A DNA stretch of 64,000 bases, taken from positions 62,001 to 126,000 of the forward strand of contig NZ_WVEM01000013.1 of NCBI RefSeq assembly GCF_009847015.1. The letters are read 5' to 3'. This DNA is from Sunxiuqinia indica (GTDB lineage: Bacteria; Bacteroidota; Bacteroidia; Bacteroidales; Prolixibacteraceae). Made by a program: the position numbers and the translations under genes. Below, piece after piece: positions 35,949 to 42,594 of the stretch (position 1 is its first letter; each line of letters opens with the position of its first letter). The notes below the pieces were generated by a model. The model had not been told where the DNA came from, did no database searches, and saw nothing but the letters and a program-made list of their open reading frames with translations.

Positions 35949-35965
35949 CCCGATGTACCGGGCTA
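35946..35965. terminator. Compact bidirectional hairpin formed by deoC and murQ stop codons
   Basis: TAGCCCG (35946-35952) and CGGGCTA (35959-35965) form a perfect 7-bp stem with loop ATGTAC. The TAG of deoC is at the left end and the TAG of murQ (read on minus) is at the right end. On the plus strand T-rich sequence follows, so it should terminate deoC mRNA. Confidence 0.7.
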
Positions 35966-36778
35966 TTTCCTTTTTTCCACTTCAAACACCTTACTAACAG
36001 AGCCATGCAATAGCAATAATCGGCGGGCAATAGCTTCCTCAAAACCAAGCTCATCCACAATCATCTGAGTACCGCGGGCAATCAATTTTTGGTTGGTCAA
36101 CTGCATATTGACCATCTTGTTGCCTTTTACTTTCCCCAGTTTAATCATCAGCGAAGTGGTAATCATATTCAAGATCAGTTTTTGAGCTGTGCCCGATTTC
36201 ATGCGCGTACTGCCCGAAACAAACTCAGGTCCGACGATAGCCTCAATAGCAACATCCACATGTTTGGCCAATTCGCTCTCTGGATTGTTGACGATACAAC
36301 CAGTCAGGATACCATTCTCACGAGCCTTCTTCACAGCTCCAATTACATACGGCGTACGTCCCGAAGCAGCAATGCCAACCACCGTATCTAACTTGTTAAT
36401 ATTGTAGGTTTGCAAATCCTGCCACCCCAACGCTGCATTATCCTCAGCTTTTTCTACAGCTTTCCGGATGGCCTGATCACCACCCGCAATCATGCCAATT
36501 ACCATATCATCGCCTACCCCATAAGTTGGAGGAATCTCCGAAGCATCCAGAATTCCAAGTCGACCACTGGTACCTGCTCCGATGTAAAATAACCGACCAC
36601 CTTTTTGCATGCGCTCGACAACCTGCTCAACCAACCGCTGAATTTGCGGAATGGTTTTCTCCACTGCCGGAAGTATTTTTTGGTCTTCGGCATGAATACT
36701 TTCGAGTAACTGGCGAACCGACATTTGTTCCAGGTCGTCGTATAATGATTCTGATTCGGTAATACTGTCTGAACTCAT
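35963..36778 (-). CDS. murQ: N-acetylmuramic acid 6-phosphate etherase
   Basis: MurQ cleaves the lactyl ether of MurNAc-6-phosphate to GlcNAc-6-phosphate and D-lactate in cell-wall sugar recycling. The 271-residue SIS-domain protein has GRLFYIGAGTSGRLGILDASEIPPTYG (about 61-87), the catalytic Glu in AEDNAALG, the second SIS half (GIAASGRTPYVIGA) and the C-terminal LTNQKLIARG. It is first in a group with a kinase (12 bases away, same strand), a divergent symporter and an epimerase, so it should receive its substrate from a MurNAc kinase. Length is a little short of the usual 295-300. Confidence 0.96.
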   Translation of the reverse strand: MSSDSITESESLYDDLEQMSVRQLLESIHAEDQKILPAVEKTIPQIQRLVEQVVERMQKGGRLFYIGAGTSGRLGILDASEIPPTYGVGDDMVIGMIAGGDQAIRKAVEKAEDNAALGWQDLQTYNINKLDTVVGIAASGRTPYVIGAVKKARENGILTGCIVNNPESELAKHVDVAIEAIVGPEFVSGSTRMKSGTAQKLILNMITTSLMIKLGKVKGNKMVNMQLTNQKLIARGTQMIVDELGFEEAIARRLLLLHGSVSKVFEVEKRK

Positions 36779-36789
36779 TACTCCTATAT

Positions 36790-37632
36790 TTAGCTCGTAT
36801 GAAATTTCTTCAACATTTCGATAGGATCTTTTAGAATTACAGGCTTGTCAAAACCGTATTGTTCGGCCAGTTCGCTAATAAACATTCGAAAGCCCCAAGC
36901 TACTGAACCAACAAACCCAATCGGAAACTCAGAATATTCTGGTAATTGAATCACATTGCGTTCGAAAAATTCTTCCATGCTTGTCATCACCGACTGGTGG
37001 CAATACTCCTTGTCGATATATTTCGATAAAAATGGAGCAAATTCAGCCAAATATTTATTCGGCCGTTCCTGTTTATAAACGCGCCTCAAAACTTCAGATT
37101 CTGTAAAGTCGAATTCTTGTTCAAACAAGTTTTGAACATCTAGTGGCATGGTATTCTTAAAATAATCGCTTAACAACTTTTTACCCAAAAATGCTCCACT
37201 GCATTCGTCACCTAAAATAAAACCAAGAGATGGAACCCGGGCAATGATCTCATTACCATCGTACAAACACGAGCCTGATCCGGTTCCCAGAATACAGGTG
37301 ATTCCTGCATCGTTTCCAAACAAAGCACGGGCAGCTCCAACAAAGTCGCTACTCATTTCAACCGAACTCTCCGGAAATAATTTCTGAAGCGCATCTTCAA
37401 TCACCTTCCCTCGCTCGTGGTTAATGATACCTGCTCCGTAAAAATATATCGCATTGACCTTGCCAGAAACATTTGGCAATAAATCCGTTTTAAGCTCTGA
37501 ATAAATGTCTTCAGCTGATCGGAAAAATGGATTAATCCCAGTAGTCTGAATGGAAGAAGACTCCCCGTTTTTACCACTTATAAGGAGCCAGGAGGTCTTT
37601 GTTGATCCGCTATCTGCTATTAATAGAGTCAT
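36790..37632 (-). CDS. BadF/NagK-type amino-sugar kinase (probable MurNAc or GlcNAc kinase)
   Basis: 280-residue ATPase of the actin/HSP70 fold (BadF/BadG/BcrA/BcrD family). The start is the ATG at 37630-37632 (MTLLIADSGSTKTSWLLI), which gives the phosphate-1 loop DSGSTKT. CILGTGSGSCLYDG is the phosphate-2 loop and GFILGDECSGAFLGKKLL the sugar-binding/adenosine region. The related T. forsythia MurK, from my recollection, belongs to this group and phosphorylates MurNAc. The neighbouring murQ suggests MurNAc-6-phosphate as product, but GlcNAc is possible. The -7 element TACATTTG ends 4 bases before the ATG. Confidence 0.85.
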   Translation of the reverse strand: MTLLIADSGSTKTSWLLISGKNGESSSIQTTGINPFFRSAEDIYSELKTDLLPNVSGKVNAIYFYGAGIINHERGKVIEDALQKLFPESSVEMSSDFVGAARALFGNDAGITCILGTGSGSCLYDGNEIIARVPSLGFILGDECSGAFLGKKLLSDYFKNTMPLDVQNLFEQEFDFTESEVLRRVYKQERPNKYLAEFAPFLSKYIDKEYCHQSVMTSMEEFFERNVIQLPEYSEFPIGFVGSVAWGFRMFISELAEQYGFDKPVILKDPIEMLKKFHTS

Positions 37633-37636
37633 ATAA

Positions 37637-37644
37637 CAAATGTA
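37637..37644 (-). promoter_or_regulatory. Start-proximal promoter of the amino-sugar kinase gene
   Basis: Minus-strand TACATTTG, exact -7 match, ending 4 bases before the ATG at 37632; a TTG lies 23 bases upstream (37668-37670). A leaderless or nearly leaderless mRNA is expected for the kinase-murQ transcript. Confidence 0.6.
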
Positions 37645-37869
37645 AGTAATTTTACTGCACATGCTATCAATCAAATAAAACATGTATGATCGATTTTGAT
37701 TCTTTTCAAATAGCTGCAAATACGAATTAAACACCAAAATTTTTTCCGTCAAAAATGTATCTTAGCGGCGAACATTCAATTTGCAGCTGAAAAAAGATAA
37801 ATCGAATTGGATTTCGTACGTTGGATCTAAAATAAAAGAAACACACGGAAAACAAACAGAGACCAAACC

Positions 37870-39315
37870 ATGAGTACCACCTTGATTTCTATTATCATCC
37901 TGTTGTTTTTTGCCCTGCTGATGGCTATTTCATATTTCTCATCGCGCCATGCAACAAACGACACGTTCTTTACCGGAAATCGGCGCTCACCCTGGTATCT
38001 TGTTGCTTTTGGAATGATTGGCTCCACCATTTCAGGTGTTACTTTTATATCTGTGCCAGGAGAAGTTGGGAACAGCGCGTGGACTTATCTGCAGTTTTTA
38101 ATTGGAAACTTCTTCGGATATTGGCTCATCGCGTTGGTTTTGATTCCGCTTTACTACAAACTAAACCTGGTTTCAATCTACACCTATCTTGATCAGCGTT
38201 TTGGTGTCCGCTCATACAAAACCGGAGCTTTCTTTTTCCTATTGTCGCAAACAATCGGAGCATCGTTTAGGCTTTATCTTGCAGCGGGGGTTTTGCAAAT
38301 TGGCTTTCTCGAAGCGCTTGGAATTCCATTCTGGCTCACCGTATTAATGACTTTATTTTTGATTTGGATTTACACCTACAAAGCCGGAATAAAAACAGTT
38401 GTCTGGACCGATACACTCCAAACTCTTTTTATTTTAGGCGCCGTTGGAATTACAATTTTCATGATTTCAAAGCAACTTGATCTCAGTTCGAAGGAGCTGG
38501 TAGATACTGTCGTGCATCACCCATATAGCCGAATATTTGATTTGGACTGGCAATCGAAAACAAATTTCTTTAAGCAGTTTTTTGCCGGACTAGGCATTGT
38601 ATTGGTGATGAACGGACTGGATCAAAACATGATGCAAAAAAACCTCACTTGTAAGACACAAAAAGATGCACAGAAAAACGTTTTTTGGTTTAGTTTTGCC
38701 TTCATCATTGCCAACATATTTTTCCTCAGTCTGGGCGTAATGCTTTACGCCTTTGCTCAACAAAAAGGCATTGCTATTCCTGATCGTAGCGACGATTTAT
38801 TTCCCTTTTTGGCTTTACAGCATTTTGGAACTTTTGCTGGTGCCTTATTCCTTCTTGGCATTTTGGCGGCAGCATACTCAAGCGCCGATTCAGCGCTGAC
38901 TGCCTTAACCACATCTTTTTGCATCGACTTTTTAAATATTGATGCCAAAGAACCAAAAAGTAAAAAAACAAGATTCTTTGTTCATATTGGCTTTTCGTTG
39001 TTAATGTTTGTCGTTATTGTTCTTTTCAGAATCATCAATAACGACAGTGTGGTAACGGCTGTTTTCCGTGTTGCAGGATATACTTATGGTCCATTGCTGG
39101 GGCTTTTTGCCTTCGGTATTTTAACGAAACGGAAAGTATACGACCGGCTAGTTCCTGCTATCGGAATAGCCTCTCCACTAATAACTTATTTCATCAACAT
39201 CAATTCAGAGGCTTGGTTTAATGGTTATCAATTTGGATTTGAACTACTCTGGCTCAATGGAGCACTCACATTTCTGGGGATGCTAATTTTTTCAAATTTA
39301 AAGAATGACGAATGA
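37870..39315 (+). CDS. Sodium:solute symporter (SSS family), probable amino-sugar transporter
   Basis: 481 residues with about 13 membrane helices. The first helix region, GMIGSTISGVTFISVPGEVG (about 49-68), and the later FLLGILAAAYSSADSALTALTTSF (about 325-350) are the Na+-site and sugar-binding landmarks of the solute:sodium symporter family. Divergent from the kinase and murQ and followed by the epimerase. In Tannerella forsythia a symporter-kinase-murQ group imports and uses MurNAc (murTKQ), and the same three elements meet here, which suggests MurNAc as substrate; sialic acid, GlcNAc or other sugars cannot be excluded. Confidence 0.9.
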   Translation: MSTTLISIIILLFFALLMAISYFSSRHATNDTFFTGNRRSPWYLVAFGMIGSTISGVTFISVPGEVGNSAWTYLQFLIGNFFGYWLIALVLIPLYYKLNLVSIYTYLDQRFGVRSYKTGAFFFLLSQTIGASFRLYLAAGVLQIGFLEALGIPFWLTVLMTLFLIWIYTYKAGIKTVVWTDTLQTLFILGAVGITIFMISKQLDLSSKELVDTVVHHPYSRIFDLDWQSKTNFFKQFFAGLGIVLVMNGLDQNMMQKNLTCKTQKDAQKNVFWFSFAFIIANIFFLSLGVMLYAFAQQKGIAIPDRSDDLFPFLALQHFGTFAGALFLLGILAAAYSSADSALTALTTSFCIDFLNIDAKEPKSKKTRFFVHIGFSLLMFVVIVLFRIINNDSVVTAVFRVAGYTYGPLLGLFAFGILTKRKVYDRLVPAIGIASPLITYFININSEAWFNGYQFGFELLWLNGALTFLGMLIFSNLKNDE

Positions 39316-39480
39316 ATTTTCAGAGAAGAGAATATGGAACTTTGAGACAGAGTCTCGTGGAAATATTTGATTAAAACAATCTCCGGAGGCAGAACTGAAG
39401 ACCTCCTCAACAAAAAGAATTATATTCGTGCAGTTTCTCTTTATCCTGACGAAGATCGATGCAAAATACAATGTGTAGCA

Positions 39481-40518
39481 ATGAGCAAACAAGACAAATG
39501 TCTACAACTTCGGTTTAAGCCATATCATCTCCAGTTAAAACATACGTTTACACTTGCTAAAAGTACGCGCGTGTCCACACCAACCATGTTAACGGAAATA
39601 GGCTACAATGGAATGGTGGGATATGGAGAAGCTTCCATGCCTCCTTACTTAGGTGAAAACCATGATACAGCAACCAGGTTTCTGCAATCTCTAAAATTGG
39701 ATCAGTTTAAAGATCCTTTTCAGCTAGACGATATTTTAAGCTATGTAGACCAAATAGCTGAAGGTAATTATGCCGCCAAGGCCTCCATCGATATTGCTTT
39801 GCACGACCTGATTGGAAAAATGAGGGATCAACCATGTTACAAAATCTGGGGATTCAATCCCAAAGATGCTCCCGATACGTCATTCACAATAGGTATTGAT
39901 ACACCGAAAGTCATTAAGCAAAAGCTAAAGGAGGCTGCTGGATTTAAGATTCTGAAAATAAAACTGGGCCTCGATAATGACAAGGAAATCATTGAAGCGA
40001 TCCGCTCCATGAGCAGTGTTCCAATTTGCGTTGATGCCAATCAGGGTTGGAAAGATAAGCATCAAGCGCTGGACATGACCCACTGGTTAAAAGAAAAAGG
40101 GGTTATTTTTATTGAACAGCCAATGCCAAAAAAAGCGTTGGAAGAAACAGCCTGGCTCAGCCAAAACAGCCCATTGCCAATTATTGCCGACGAAGCCGTA
40201 CAACGATTAGATGACCTAAAGAAGATAAAGGGTATTTATTCCGGAATCAACATCAAATTGATGAAATCTACGGGCATGCGCGAAGCACACAAAATGATAA
40301 CGCTCGCCCGGGAATTGAACATGAAAGTAATGATTGGCTGCATGACCGAAACATCATGTGGCATTTCAGCAGCAGCTCAATTATCGCCAAAAGCTGATTG
40401 GGCTGATCTGGATGGGAACTTGTTGATCAACAACGATCCGTTTACCGGCGTAAAAGTTAACGATGGCAAAGTAATCCTGCTAAATAAACCCGGGATTGGA
40501 GTAAAAAAGCGGACTTAA
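39481..40518 (+). CDS. Dipeptide epimerase, L-Ala-D/L-Glu type (enolase superfamily)
   Basis: 345-residue enolase-superfamily enzyme starting at ATG 39481 (MSKQDKCLQLRFKPYH). The active site is complete: KIKLG (KxK with the base Lys, about 160), metal ligands in VDANQGW (Asp), EQP (Glu), ADEAV (Asp), and the second Lys in INIKLMKSTG, with C-terminal GCMTETSCGISAA. The GYGEA segment and MTETSCG region fit L-Ala-D/L-Glu epimerases (YcjG/YkfB), which recycle murein dipeptide. The upstream in-frame extension lies in non-conserved sequence. Position next to murQ/kinase/symporter strengthens the recycling role. Confidence 0.88.
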   Translation: MSKQDKCLQLRFKPYHLQLKHTFTLAKSTRVSTPTMLTEIGYNGMVGYGEASMPPYLGENHDTATRFLQSLKLDQFKDPFQLDDILSYVDQIAEGNYAAKASIDIALHDLIGKMRDQPCYKIWGFNPKDAPDTSFTIGIDTPKVIKQKLKEAAGFKILKIKLGLDNDKEIIEAIRSMSSVPICVDANQGWKDKHQALDMTHWLKEKGVIFIEQPMPKKALEETAWLSQNSPLPIIADEAVQRLDDLKKIKGIYSGINIKLMKSTGMREAHKMITLARELNMKVMIGCMTETSCGISAAAQLSPKADWADLDGNLLINNDPFTGVKVNDGKVILLNKPGIGVKKRT

Positions 40519-40549
40519 TAAAAACCTAAACACACCAATACAGCACAAG

Positions 40550-41524
40550 TTATTTTTTGCGGGTCGTCACGTAATTGATCAGCTCAATCATCGCATTTCG
40601 AGAATCGGTTTCCGGGAAGTTGTTGATTTCGGATATCGCCCGGTCGCGGTAAAAATTCATTTGCTCGGTGGCATATTCCAGTCCTCCGCGCTCAACAACA
40701 AGATTAACCAGTTCCTGCACTTTTGAGGTATTCTTGTTTTTACGCTTTACTTCCCGTAAAATACGACGCTTTTCTTTTTCTTCGGAATTGCTCAACACAT
40801 ATAGTAAAGGCAGCGTAATCTTCTTTTCCTTGATGTCATTCCCGGTTGGTTTTCCCAGCAATCCTTTCGCCTGATAATCAAAAATATCATCCTTAATCTG
40901 AAAAGCAATTCCCGCGTCAATCCCAATCCGAAACAATTTTTCAACCAACAATTCGTCATCCGATACCGATGCTGCTCCCATTGCCATGCTTGTTGCAATT
41001 AGCGAAGCTGTTTTTTTCTCAATAATTTCGAAATAAGTATCGTAATCAATGTCTAGTTTGCGACTTTTGCGCAATTGCAGTATTTCCCCCTCACTCATGT
41101 CTTTCACAGACCGGCTGATCAGCTTCAGGAAATTGTAGTTCTCATTATCAATATTCAACAACATTCCCTTCGCCAAAATATAATCGCCCACCAAAACTGC
41201 CAGCTTATTTTTCCAAAGAGCATTAATAGAAAAACTACCGCGACGTTCATACGATTCGTCGACGACATCATCGTGGACCAAAGTAGCCGTGTGCAGCAAC
41301 TCGATAGAAGAGGCAGCCATGTAGGTTGAATCGTTAAATTCACCAGTCATTTTAGCCGAAAGAAAAACAAACATCGGTCGCATTTGCTTCCCTTTCTTCC
41401 GCAGAATATAATTGATAATCAATGACAACAAGGGGATATCACTTTGAATAGTCTTTTTGAAGTAGTCTTCAAATTGATCCAATTCATCTTTTATGGGTTT
41501 CTGAATGATATCCAAAGAGGTCAT
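40550..41524 (-). CDS. Long-chain polyprenyl diphosphate synthase
   Basis: Makes the all-trans prenyl diphosphate side chain, most likely for menaquinone. The 324-residue protein contains KGKQMRPMFVFLSA (IPP-binding), the first Asp-rich motif LVHDDVVDESYERRG (about 85-99), KTASLIATSMAMGA, and the second motif FQIKDDIFDYQ. Residues before the first motif (AASSIELLHTATL) include small and large side chains that set chain length, but the product length cannot be predicted safely. It is convergent with the epimerase and preceded by a promoter with a strong palindrome. Confidence 0.93.
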   Translation of the reverse strand: MTSLDIIQKPIKDELDQFEDYFKKTIQSDIPLLSLIINYILRKKGKQMRPMFVFLSAKMTGEFNDSTYMAASSIELLHTATLVHDDVVDESYERRGSFSINALWKNKLAVLVGDYILAKGMLLNIDNENYNFLKLISRSVKDMSEGEILQLRKSRKLDIDYDTYFEIIEKKTASLIATSMAMGAASVSDDELLVEKLFRIGIDAGIAFQIKDDIFDYQAKGLLGKPTGNDIKEKKITLPLLYVLSNSEEKEKRRILREVKRKNKNTSKVQELVNLVVERGGLEYATEQMNFYRDRAISEINNFPETDSRNAMIELINYVTTRKK

Positions 41525-41534
41525 TTGTTCCGTG

Positions 41535-41554
41535 TTTTGAACCGTTCAAAAATA
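41535..41554 (-). promoter_or_regulatory. Promoter of the polyprenyl synthase gene with perfect palindrome
   Basis: Minus-strand -7 element TATTTTTG (41547-41554). The perfect 17-base palindrome TTTTGAAC-C-GTTCAAAA (41535-41551) overlaps the end of this element and the expected start point, the place for a repressor operator or a very short 5' hairpin. Confidence 0.5.
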
Positions 41555-41651
41555 GCAAATTAATTAGGTTTTCGGCTAATATATTAAAGTCATACACAAA
41601 ATAAGAAGCTCTTTGTTCATCGGAAAGTTAGCTATCAAGTGTTTGTATTCA

Positions 41652-41688
41652 TTCTAAAAATAAAACGACCTAAATTTTTATTTTAGAA
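41652..41688. repeat. Inverted repeat upstream of the ArsR gene
   Basis: TTCTAAAA (41652-41659) and TTTTAGAA (41681-41688) form a perfect 8-bp inverted repeat 21 bases apart, in the region of the -33 element of the ArsR gene promoter. It may be an autoregulatory operator; the A/T-rich context weakens the argument. Confidence 0.35.
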
Positions 41689-41703
41689 GAAATTAAATAT
41701 TTA

Positions 41704-41711
41704 TATATTTG
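41704..41711 (+). promoter_or_regulatory. Promoter -7 element of the ArsR gene
   Basis: TATATTTG, exact match, 24 bases before the ATG at 41736. Confidence 0.6.
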
Positions 41712-41735
41712 CATTTGTAATTAATAAATAATACA

Positions 41736-42038
41736 ATGCAGTTTAAAGAACTAGATGCTGATCGGCTTGATACCGCTGCCAATATGCTAAAAGCGATTGC
41801 GCATCCGATGCGTATAGCTATACTCAAGCATCTTGAAGGGGGTAAAAAATTAACCGTTACCCAAATCCATGAACTTTTAGGGATTGAGCAGTCAACGACG
41901 TCGCATCATTTGGGTATTTTAAAAGATAAAGGAGTTTTATGCTCACGCCGCGAAGGTAAGAATACCTTTTACTATTTGAAGCACGATGTTCTAAGTCAGG
42001 TTGTTGACTGTCTGGAACGCTGTACCTGTGGAGAATAA
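41736..42038 (+). CDS. ArsR family winged-helix regulator
   Basis: 100-residue DNA-binding protein. The winged helix is clear: AIAHPMRIAILKHLEGGKKLTVTQIHELLGIEQSTTSHHLGILKDKGVLCSRREGKNTFYYL (20-80), with recognition helix QSTTSHHLGILK. There is no ELCVCDL box, but the C-terminus carries Cys-x-Cys (ERCTCGE), which could bind a metal or respond to thiols. The regulated genes are not obvious; it may repress itself via the inverted repeat upstream. A hairpin with T-run ends the transcript. Confidence 0.9.
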   Translation: MQFKELDADRLDTAANMLKAIAHPMRIAILKHLEGGKKLTVTQIHELLGIEQSTTSHHLGILKDKGVLCSRREGKNTFYYLKHDVLSQVVDCLERCTCGE

Positions 42039-42060
42039 TTGCAACAAACAACATATTCTG

Positions 42061-42087
42061 AAAAACCGGCTTTTTGTCGGTTTTTTT
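42061..42087 (+). terminator. Terminator of the ArsR gene
   Basis: AAAAACCGGC pairs with GTCGGTTTTT (one G-T pair), loop TTTTT, followed by a T-run. Confidence 0.85.
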
Positions 42088-42133
42088 ATTTATTGGAGGG
42101 AAGTTCTTAATTTCACCCTCTCAAATTTGAATC

Positions 42134-42583
42134 ATGGCAAAAATCAGAGTTACCAAGCAATTTGGATTCGAAATGTCTCATGCGTTATCCAATTACGATG
42201 GCTTATGTCGTAATATTCACGGGCATTCCTATAAATTACAAATTACGCTCATCGGAGAACCGCTTAATGAAGAAGGAGATCCAAAGGACGGAATGGTCAT
42301 CGATTTTAGTATCTTGAAAAAGCTGGTTAAAAAGTACATTGTGGAACCCTTTGATCATTCACTCATGATTAATAATCTTTCAGCACACGAAAAGCTGATT
42401 GAGCTGGGCGAAATGTACGAACGTCAGCACCTGGTCAACTTTCAACCAACGACCGAAAATATGGTTATTTTTATAGCCGAGAAGCTAAAAAAACTATTGC
42501 CTGAACATCTTGAATTATTTAGCGTTCGACTTTATGAAACCACCAATTCATTTGCCGAGTGGTTTGCTTCCGACAACCTGTAA
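42134..42583 (+). CDS. queD: 6-carboxy-5,6,7,8-tetrahydropterin synthase QueD
   Basis: QueD converts 7,8-dihydroneopterin triphosphate to 6-carboxytetrahydropterin in queuosine synthesis; the PTPS fold can also act in pterin synthesis. The 149-residue protein has the metal-binding His in FEMSHAL and the pair NIHGHSYKLQITL, with Cys25 (GLCRNIHGH) as catalytic residue, and the C-terminal VRLYETTNSFAEW with the pterin-anchoring Glu. It lies 11 bases before polA and may be cotranscribed. Confidence 0.93.
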   Translation: MAKIRVTKQFGFEMSHALSNYDGLCRNIHGHSYKLQITLIGEPLNEEGDPKDGMVIDFSILKKLVKKYIVEPFDHSLMINNLSAHEKLIELGEMYERQHLVNFQPTTENMVIFIAEKLKKLLPEHLELFSVRLYETTNSFAEWFASDNL

Positions 42584-42594
42584 AACAGAACATT

